A stretch of 11,076 nt of DNA from positions 1 to 11,076 of the forward strand of contig CAMPIL010000088.1 of the NCBI GenBank assembly GCA_946886375.1, read 5' to 3'. The DNA comes from an uncultured Phycisphaerales bacterium. GTDB taxonomy: Bacteria; Planctomycetota; Phycisphaerae; Phycisphaerales; SM1A02. The number at the start of each line of letters is the position of its first letter. The stretch's first letter is position 1. A program made the translations under genes and the position numbers. Under the pieces are notes generated by a model. That model did no database searches. It was not told the DNA's origin and saw only the letters and a program-made list of their open reading frames with translations. Shown here in pieces: positions 6,259 through 11,076 of this stretch.

Positions 6259-7281
6259 ATGACCCAACACGCCACGATTCTTGGAGACGGCCAGATGGGG
6301 CTGGTCATGGCGGATGCCTTGGCGGCACGGGGCGTGGCGGTGCGCATGTGGGGGCCCATTGAACACGACGCGCGCGAACTTCGATCCTCACGGATGTCGC
6401 CTCGCTTGCCCGGATTCCGATTACCGGACTCTGTGGATGTCGTGTCAGATGATCAATCCGCGTGTGAGGCGGCCGAGTTCATCATCAGCGCCATCCCGGC
6501 GCAGTTCCTTCGGCAAGCCTGGCAGAGAATCGCCCCGCATGCGCCTTCGACGGCGACCATCGTGAGCGTCACCAAGGGAATCGAAATCGCCACCGGGCTG
6601 CGGCCATCGCAAGTGATTGGCGATTTGATGGAGAAATCCCAGCGCGGAAGCGGCGAGCGACTGGCGCTGTGCGCACTGTCCGGGCCATCAATTGCTGCGG
6701 AACTGGCGCGGCGGCTGCCTGCTTCGTTGGTCGCCGCCGCGAACAGAAAGGAAATCGCGCATGCGGTGCAGGACCTCTTCAGCCTGCCGTGGCTGCGCAT
6801 CTACACGCACGACGATGTCATTGGCGTGGAAATGGCCGGCGCAACAAAAAACGTCATCGCGCTGGCAGCGGGAATGATTGATGGACTCAAGGCGGGCGAC
6901 AACGCGAAATCCGCGCTGCTTGCCCGGGGACTCGCCGAGATCGCCCGATTGGGCGTCGCCATGGGCGCGAAAATCGATACGTTCTTTGGCATCGCGGGCG
7001 TCGGCGACCTCGCCACAACCTGCTTCAGTCCCGAAGGCCGCAACCGCACCTGCGGCGAGCGGCTTGGCCGGGGCGAATCACTGGATTTCATTCTCGCTTC
7101 AATGGGTTCGGTTGTGGAAGGCGTGCCCACCACGCGTGCGGTGATGCAGATCGCGCAAGCGCATGGCGTGGAGATGCCGATCACCGGTGCCGTGCACGCG
7201 ATTTTGTTTGAGGGGCTCACGCCGCGCGAAGCCATTCGCGACCTGATGAAACGCGAGTTGAAGGCCGAGCAGGTCGGATGA
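6259..7281 (+). CDS. gpsA: Glycerol-3-phosphate dehydrogenase [NAD(P)+]
   Basis: The 340-residue cytoplasmic enzyme reduces dihydroxyacetone phosphate to sn-glycerol-3-phosphate, the backbone precursor of phospholipids. The N-terminal Rossmann fold shows ILGDGQMG (7-14), a GxGxxG loop with Asp at the second position where Ala is usual. Family blocks follow: SVTKGIE (103-109, Lys 106), LSGPSIAAELA (140-150), GVEMAGATKNVIALAAG (189-205, catalytic Lys 197), NAKSALLARGLAEIARLG (215-232), FFGIAGVGDLATTC (242-255) and GRNRTCGERLG (260-270). Length and order are normal for GpsA. ATG 6259 is chosen because the fold begins at once; no Shine-Dalgarno is visible. Its substrate is a product of the aldolase encoded at 2759-3886, but the two genes are separated by the ATPase gene and are not an operon. 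It converges on the HPr gene with only 33 bases between the stops. Confidence 0.95.
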   Translation: MTQHATILGDGQMGLVMADALAARGVAVRMWGPIEHDARELRSSRMSPRLPGFRLPDSVDVVSDDQSACEAAEFIISAIPAQFLRQAWQRIAPHAPSTATIVSVTKGIEIATGLRPSQVIGDLMEKSQRGSGERLALCALSGPSIAAELARRLPASLVAAANRKEIAHAVQDLFSLPWLRIYTHDDVIGVEMAGATKNVIALAAGMIDGLKAGDNAKSALLARGLAEIARLGVAMGAKIDTFFGIAGVGDLATTCFSPEGRNRTCGERLGRGESLDFILASMGSVVEGVPTTRAVMQIAQAHGVEMPITGAVHAILFEGLTPREAIRDLMKRELKAEQVG

Positions 7282-7314
7282 ACCAACGCCGCGCACTTCT
7301 CGAGAGGGGCCGCC

Positions 7315-7599
7315 TTATTCTTCCTGGAATTTCGATTCGACCAGTGCGACCAGATCTTTGATGGCCAATTCGGCATCATCGTTCTGGGATGCGGTGATTT
7401 CGATTTCCGTTCCCTGCGTGGCCGCGAGCATCATCAACTGCATGATGGACTTTCCGTCCACGCGCTCGCGCTGGTCGCATCGCTGGACCCAGATTTCCGC
7501 CTTGTACTTGCATGCGGTTTCGACAAATACCATCGCCGGCCTCGCGTGGAGTCCAAGTCGGTTCGAGATGGTCACTTTGGCCGACGCCTCTTTAGGCAT
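7315..7599 (-). CDS. ptsH: HPr-family phosphocarrier (HPr/NPr)
   Basis: The 94-residue protein relays phosphate from enzyme I to EIIA proteins. The phospho-accepting His 18 lies in NRLGLHARPA (13-22), and the regulatory serine site is Ser 51 in DGKSIMQLMML (48-58); length is normal for the family. It is the last gene of the DUF502-hpf-EIIA-HPr cluster, 87 bases after the EIIA stop on the minus strand. Next to hpf and a PtsN-like EIIA it may act as NPr (ptsO) in a regulatory phosphorelay rather than as a sugar-PTS HPr. Ser 51 leaves open control by HPr kinase, but no such gene is here. ATG 7599 has no clear ribosome binding site; GTG at codon 9, with GAGG 11 bases upstream, is a weaker alternative that would shorten the first strand. 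Enzyme I is not in the window. Confidence 0.93.
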   Translation of the reverse strand: MPKEASAKVTISNRLGLHARPAMVFVETACKYKAEIWVQRCDQRERVDGKSIMQLMMLAATQGTEIEITASQNDDAELAIKDLVALVESKFQEE

Positions 7600-7686
7600 A
7601 GCGAATATCGCAAGTCCGGGCCTGTCCCATTCCGTTTCAACACGATCATCCGAGTCCGTCGGTGACCCAAGGCCAGCGCAGGCGGC

Positions 7687-8163
7687 TCACCTGACGCTCG
7701 TTCGCGCGTCGGCCTCTTCCAAAAGTGTCATGACATCTTCCACCGTCGTGGCTTGCTTGAGGAAGCGGCGAAAGGTCTCCTGGCTGAGGTTGCCGAAGAT
7801 CGCCTCCATGGCGTCAAGGTGATCTTCGGGCCGGTCTTCTGGACTCAGCAGCAGGAAGATGGAATACACGGGCTGCTTGTCCAAGGCGTTGAATTCGATG
7901 CCGCCGCGACTGATGCCGATGGCCACGGCCATCTTGCTGATGGCCGGATGCTTGACGTGCGGGACCGCTACGCCATGACCGAAGCCAGTGGAGCCGCGCT
8001 TTTCGCGCTTGATGATCGCCTTGATGAATTCATCCTTGAGTTCGGGACTTAGAGCGCCGGCGGCGACCAGCGCATCGACGATTTCGGCGATGGCATCGTC
8101 GCGCTGGGTGCTGGCCAAGTCGGGCAGAATTGCGTTGGGAACGATGATGTCTAACAGTTTCAT
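7687..8163 (-). CDS. ptsN: PTS EIIA domain protein, PtsN (EIIA-Ntr)-like
   Basis: This is a 158-residue single-domain EIIA of the fructose/mannitol/Ntr class. The active-site His 69 sits in STGFGHGVAVPH (58-69), and the C-terminal part LLLSPEDRPEDHLDAM (104-119) is typical of the family. It would accept phosphate from the HPr-type protein encoded just downstream. With no EIIB or EIIC domain attached or nearby, a regulatory role like that of PtsN is more likely than sugar uptake. The targets of PtsN in proteobacteria include potassium transporters and kinases; whether these apply here is unknown. Start ATG 8163 has GGAA 7-10 bases upstream and gives the usual MKLLDII beginning. An upstream start at 8190 would add nine residues and lie in the stem-loop before the gene. 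It stands 69 bases after hpf in the same orientation. Confidence 0.9.
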   Translation of the reverse strand: MKLLDIIVPNAILPDLASTQRDDAIAEIVDALVAAGALSPELKDEFIKAIIKREKRGSTGFGHGVAVPHVKHPAISKMAVAIGISRGGIEFNALDKQPVYSIFLLLSPEDRPEDHLDAMEAIFGNLSQETFRRFLKQATTVEDVMTLLEEADARTSVR

Positions 8164-8185
8164 GCGTGAGTTCCAGTCAGGCCGA

Positions 8186-8213
8186 CTCACCGGCGGGCGA
8201 TGGCGCCGGTGGG
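8186..8213 (-). promoter_or_regulatory. Strong stem-loop in the hpf-ptsN spacer
   Basis: CACCGGCG (8188-8195) pairs perfectly with CGCCGGTG (8204-8211) around an 8-base loop. The stem can be extended by a T-G and a C-G pair to 8186-8213. It lies about 20 bases after the hpf stop and 22 bases before the EIIA start. It may be a transcript-processing or attenuation site that sets the ratio of the two products; without a T-run a full terminator is unlikely. Confidence 0.45.
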
Positions 8214-8232
8214 GGAGATTCTGGCAGGGATA

Positions 8233-8529
8233 TTAGTGTTTGTTGTCTCGCAAACGGCTCTTGTGATCCTTGAGTTGCCGGATGGAACGATCCACGCCCA
8301 GGTCAATGCACGCGTAGAGGTCTTCGTGACTTCCCGTGGCGACGAACGGCTCATGATGTTCCACATCCGTGATGATCTCGGTAGTGTAGCCGTTCTTGGC
8401 CTTGTCGATCACCACGTCGATCTGCTGGATGCGATCGAAGAACCGGCGGAGTTTATCCACTTTCTTGGTGGCGTAACTCTCAATCGCCGGTGTGATGGCC
8501 ATGTGCTTGCTGCTAATCTTGATCTGCAT
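8233..8529 (-). CDS. hpf: Ribosome hibernation promoting factor, short form (HPF/YfiA family)
   Basis: The 98-residue protein is a single S30AE domain. It starts MQIKISSKHM, has DKAKNGYTTEI around 42-52, and ends with the family signature of alternating acidic and basic residues, HEDLYACIDLGVDRSIRQL (68-86) followed by KDHK. Such proteins bind the decoding centre of the 30S subunit in stationary phase and lead to inactive 100S ribosomes. The C-terminal dimerisation domain of long HPF is absent, so it corresponds to the short type. Start ATG 8529 has a textbook GGAGG six bases upstream (minus-strand 8536-8540), which rules out a 171-residue reading from 8748. It is 28 bases from the DUF502 gene stop, so the two are probably cotranscribed, and it precedes the EIIA gene as in the proteobacterial hpf-ptsN arrangement. 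Confidence 0.93.
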   Translation of the reverse strand: MQIKISSKHMAITPAIESYATKKVDKLRRFFDRIQQIDVVIDKAKNGYTTEIITDVEHHEPFVATGSHEDLYACIDLGVDRSIRQLKDHKSRLRDNKH

Positions 8530-8557
8530 CAGAATCCTCCGTGGGGCGAGCCGCGGA

Positions 8558-9355
8558 TCAGCGCCCGCCGCTTTCAGGGTGAACCGGCGCGGTCGTGGCG
8601 ACAACCCCCGCCGCGATCGATTCGCCGGGTTTGATTGGAATCTCCTTGCTGACAGCCGTTTCCCGGGCTGGTTCGGACGGCTCGGGAAGCAGGACGCCGC
8701 CGCTGACGATGTAGCGAATCGTCTCCTCAACGGTAATATCCAATTCAATCACGTCGCGCTGCGGCACGACGATCGTGTAGCCTGTGAAGGGCGTGGGCGA
8801 ACTGGGAATGAACACCGTGACCGACTCACCGGTCTGATTGCGGATGGCGTGCAGGGTTCCCGCGGTGGCGAAGCCGACGGCCCAGATGCCTTTTCGAGGG
8901 TATTCCACGACCACGACGCGGTTGAATCTATAGCCCTTTTCATCGCCCAGCAGGAAATCCACGATCTGCTTGACATAGGGGTAGACCTGCTTGAATACCG
9001 GCAGCGAGGTGAAGGCCCGCTCGATGCGCTTGTAGAAGCGCCGCCCCAGAAACCCGCCCAGCACGTATCCGGTTACGTACACGGCCACAACCGCCACGAT
9101 CAGGCCAATGAAATTCATGTACCAATGATCGGCCCACCATTGTTCAATGGATTCAGCTGGCGACCAGTAGGGGGCGATCTTGATCAACCCCGCGCGCATG
9201 CCGCTGTTGATGGGGTCTGCGATGGCGCTGTTGACGAACTGGTAAGCCTTGACGACGATCCAGAGCGTGAGCACCGAAGGCAGCAACACCACCAGGCCGC
9301 GCAGAAAAAAGCGCTTGAAGTCTGCGCTGAATGTACGTGCGGCTGGATCGCTCAT
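8558..9355 (-). CDS. DUF502 family integral membrane protein
   Basis: The 265-residue protein has the DUF502 layout. A short basic N-terminus with FKRFFLRG (13-20) precedes a first membrane helix at about 18-38. A polar stretch with paired tryptophans follows, then a second helix at about 82-102. Next come the family segments LPVFKQVYPYVKQ (118-130), VFIPSSPTPFTGY (181-193) and the SGG near 218-220. A loose Pro/Ala-rich tail runs from about 224 to the end. The molecular function is unknown. Start: ATG 9355 matches the usual distance to the FLRG block but has only pyrimidines upstream. TTG 9400, giving 15 more residues, has AAGGAGG (minus-strand 9412-9418) 11 bases ahead and is a serious alternative. 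It is the first gene of the hpf-ptsN-HPr cluster and diverges from the TetR gene. Confidence 0.88.
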   Translation of the reverse strand: MSDPAARTFSADFKRFFLRGLVVLLPSVLTLWIVVKAYQFVNSAIADPINSGMRAGLIKIAPYWSPAESIEQWWADHWYMNFIGLIVAVVAVYVTGYVLGGFLGRRFYKRIERAFTSLPVFKQVYPYVKQIVDFLLGDEKGYRFNRVVVVEYPRKGIWAVGFATAGTLHAIRNQTGESVTVFIPSSPTPFTGYTIVVPQRDVIELDITVEETIRYIVSGGVLLPEPSEPARETAVSKEIPIKPGESIAAGVVATTAPVHPESGGR

Positions 9356-9666
9356 TGGAGAGAGAACGGTGGGGTCCAGGCACTTGCTCGACCGGTTCAA
9401 CCGGCTTTGTGCCTCCTTGCACTAGAAAACCGCTGTAGTGTAGGTGGGGGCCCAACCGCCTTCAAACAGCGGGCTTCAGCCGTTGCTGTTTCCGCACGAT
9501 TTGATGAACTCTTGCACAAGACTGATGCCAGCGCCGGATGCAGGGGCAAGCGTCGGCGATCATGGTTCATGTCCAGTGTCCAACGACGACGTTGACGGCC
9601 AGTCGCGCGCTCAATACCATGGGGGGTTCCCGGACGGACGCGCCCGTCCAATCGGATCCACCATCC
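9356..9666. other. Divergent intergenic region, DUF502 cluster / tetR
   Basis: This holds the promoters for both directions, but no convincing -35/-10 pair was found. Visible elements are the AAGGAGG on the minus strand (9412-9418) for a possible TTG start of the DUF502 gene, a loose CACTA/TAGTG pair (9420-9440), and a palindrome at 9632-9649 listed separately. The + frame is open from 9538, so a longer TetR N-terminus cannot be fully excluded. Confidence 0.45.
9632..9649. promoter_or_regulatory. 18-bp palindrome upstream of tetR, candidate autoregulatory operator
   Basis: GGACGG-ACGCGC-CCGTCC is palindromic at 16 of 18 positions with a CGCG centre. It ends 17 bases before the chosen TetR start. 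TetR-family repressors usually bind such inverted repeats in front of their own gene, so this is a reasonable operator candidate. Confidence 0.4.
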
Positions 9667-10323
9667 ATGTCCATCGCCACAGCTTCCTCTCGCCGCAACG
9701 CTATTGAGAAATCATCGGACGGCGCGATGCGGTCTGAGTCCGTTCTTTCAGCGGCCACCGCCATGTTTGCCGAGCACGGCTTTCAGGACACCGATGTGCA
9801 GGACGTGGCGGACGCCGCTTCCGTCGGCAAGGGAACGGTGTACAGGCTGTTTCCCACCAAGCGTGCGCTGTTCCTGGCGGCGGCGGATCGTGCCATGCAA
9901 CTGCTTCATGCCGACGTGCAGGCTGCGGTGAATCCTGCTGATGATCCACTGAACCAGATCGCGTGCGCGATCCGCGCCTATCTTGATTTCTTCGCGCGAC
10001 ATCCTGACTTCGTGGAACTTCTGATTCAGGAGCGTGCCGCGTTCCGCGACCGCGCCAAGCCCACGTATTTTCTGCATCGCGAGGCGAACATCGGTCCGTG
10101 GAAGCAGCTGTTTCAGCGCTTGATTGCCGCGGGTCGCGTGCGCGACCTCTCGGTGGATCGCATCACCGATGTGATGAGCGGCCTGGTGTACGGGACCATG
10201 TTCACCAACTTCTTCGCCGGCCGCAGGAAGTCATCGGCTTCGCAGGCCGAGGACATCATGGACGTGGTGTTCTGCGGCATCCTGACGCCGCAGGAGCAGG
10301 CAGCGCGACGGAGGCGATCGTGA
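9667..10323 (+). CDS. TetR/AcrR-family transcriptional regulator
   Basis: The 218-residue protein has a TetR-type DNA-binding domain at about 22-72: SVLSAATAMFAEHGF (25-39), the helix-turn-helix VQDVADAASVGKGTVYRLF (44-62), then PTKRALFLAA. The rest is an all-helical ligand/dimer domain without a recognisable ligand signature; it contains FFARHPDFVELLIQER (108-123), common in regulators of efflux systems. The downstream efflux adaptor gene overlaps its stop by GTGA, so both are one transcript and this protein probably represses its own operon, perhaps through the palindrome at 9632-9649. The start is uncertain: ATG 9667 leaves 20 residues before the domain, ATG 9730 would begin the domain directly, and a reading from 9538 would give 261 residues of low-complexity head. 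None has a strong ribosome binding site. Confidence 0.9.
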   Translation: MSIATASSRRNAIEKSSDGAMRSESVLSAATAMFAEHGFQDTDVQDVADAASVGKGTVYRLFPTKRALFLAAADRAMQLLHADVQAAVNPADDPLNQIACAIRAYLDFFARHPDFVELLIQERAAFRDRAKPTYFLHREANIGPWKQLFQRLIAAGRVRDLSVDRITDVMSGLVYGTMFTNFFAGRRKSSASQAEDIMDVVFCGILTPQEQAARRRRS

Positions 10324-11076
10324 ACGTGAAACAGCAATTCATGAGATTGATGTCCCTGGCGGGCTTGATGCTGCTGTCCTCGTGCAAGCACGAGGCGACG
10401 CCGGTCGCGTCAGCGGCATCGCGCCAGGCTGTGCCAGTGACCGTGGCGGCAGTCGTGCGCGAGGACGTTCCGGAGCAGATTCGAACCATCGGCAATGTGG
10501 AGGCAATGGCGGTCATCACCATCAAGCCCCAGGTCGATGGCCAATTGATCAAGGCGAATTTCACTGAAGGCCAGGAGGTCAAAGCCGGGGATTTGCTGCT
10601 GGAAATTGACCCGCGGCCATACCAGGCAGCCTTGGCCGAGGCTGAGGCAACCTTGGCCCGCAATGCGATCGTCGCTGAGGACGCCGAACGCGCCGCCCAG
10701 CAGATGGCCGAGGCGTTGCGTGGCAAGGCCATGTCGCAGCGTGAGGCCGACAAGGCCCGGGCCGGTGCAAACGCCGCTCGCGCACAGGTGCAGTCTGACG
10801 CCGCCTTGGTGGACGCAGCGAAACTCAAACTGGAGTACTGCTCGATTCACGCGCCGATTGACGGCCGGGCCGGCGCATTGATGGCCAAGCCGGGCAACGT
10901 GGTCGAGGCCAATCAAACCGAACTGGTGCAGATCAACCAGGTCGATCCGATCTATGTTTCGTTTGCGATGCCTGAACAGCACCTCGCACCAATCCGTGCG
11001 AATCAGACGCACGGGCCGTTGACGGTCGATGTGATCATTCCGGGTGATTCAGGCGAGCCGGTGCTCGGCGAACTCA
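10320..11076 (+). CDS. RND efflux periplasmic adaptor (MFP) lipoprotein, 3' truncated by window
   Basis: 252 codons are present and the frame runs off the window. The GTG start at 10320 overlaps the TetR stop (GTGA) and has GGAGG five bases upstream (10310-10314). The N-terminus is a lipoprotein signal: MNVKQQFMRL, a hydrophobic stretch, then LLSSC with the lipidated Cys 22. The order of domains matches MdtA/AcrA-like adaptors. The first half of the lipoyl domain has KPQVDGQL (69-76), EGQEVKAGDLLLEIDPRPYQ (83-102). A helical hairpin rich in Ala/Glu spans about 103-168. The second lipoyl half has YCSIHAPIDGRAG (173-185) and GNVVEANQTELVQINQVDP (192-210), and the beta-barrel begins near IYVSFAMPEQHL (211-222). 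It would join an inner-membrane RND pump to an outer-membrane channel; the pump gene is expected just beyond the right edge. The substrate is unknown. Confidence 0.93.
   Translation, partial: MNVKQQFMRLMSLAGLMLLSSCKHEATPVASAASRQAVPVTVAAVVREDVPEQIRTIGNVEAMAVITIKPQVDGQLIKANFTEGQEVKAGDLLLEIDPRPYQAALAEAEATLARNAIVAEDAERAAQQMAEALRGKAMSQREADKARAGANAARAQVQSDAALVDAAKLKLEYCSIHAPIDGRAGALMAKPGNVVEANQTELVQINQVDPIYVSFAMPEQHLAPIRANQTHGPLTVDVIIPGDSGEPVLGEL

Noticed and set aside
7282..7314. Terminator between gpsA and the HPr gene
   Set aside because: Only a 6-bp CTCGAG palindrome is present in the 33-base gap; no stable stem or T-run.
8530..8748. 73-residue N-terminal extension of HPF
   Set aside because: It would overlap the DUF502 gene, and the S30AE domain begins exactly at ATG 8529 behind GGAGG.
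8492..9595. Plus-strand 367-residue frame
   Set aside because: It lies antisense to the clear DUF502 and hpf genes and shows no family motif; it is a high-GC shadow frame.
9538..9666. 43-residue N-terminal extension of the TetR regulator
   Set aside because: Low-complexity residues with no ribosome binding site, crossing a palindrome that fits an operator better. Not excluded completely.

Overview
The window looks like a chromosomal segment of a moderately GC-rich Gram-negative bacterium, most likely a planctomycete of the Phycisphaerae type. This is inferred from gene content only: a small protein with a 'CxxC, YDLRNL, CPECG, AFDPNDP' zinc ribbon in front of two membrane helices, an unusual two-part orphan protein beside a 21-bp repeat array, and housekeeping genes of mixed bacterial affinity. 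No rRNA or tRNA gene, CRISPR array, transposase or integrase was seen.

Left part (1-2760), accessory in character. It opens with a putative zinc metallopeptidase of the Lit/U49 type (40-993, +), in the family of the E. coli phage-exclusion protease. Next is a 490-base stretch without a convincing gene. It holds a degenerate tandem array of 21-bp units (1089-1340) and then a sequence that folds on paper into a three-way junction closed by a perfect 11-bp stem (1385-1443). An orphan two-domain protein of unknown function follows (1485-2177, +). A convergent gene encodes the zinc-ribbon/two-helix membrane protein (2262-2675, -).

Middle part (2759-7281), metabolism and transport. It contains class I (FbaB/DhnA-type) fructose-bisphosphate aldolase (+), convergent with a P1B-like metal P-type ATPase (-). 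The ATPase has a CPG membrane motif and lacks the Lys/Asp pair of Zn/Cd pumps. Divergent from it is gpsA, the glycerol-3-phosphate dehydrogenase that supplies the phospholipid backbone.

Right part (7315-9355), a minus-strand cluster read in the order DUF502 membrane protein, hpf (ribosome hibernation factor), ptsN-like EIIA, HPr/NPr. The last three recall the hpf-ptsN-(rapZ)-npr cluster of proteobacteria. They suggest a regulatory rather than sugar-transporting phosphorelay, since no permease and no enzyme I lie here. The window ends with a divergent + strand operon: a TetR-family regulator overlapping, by GTGA, the first 252 codons of an RND efflux periplasmic adaptor lipoprotein that runs off the right edge.

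Promoters, operators and terminators are read by eye and are low-confidence. Protein family calls rest on remembered motifs, not on database searches.
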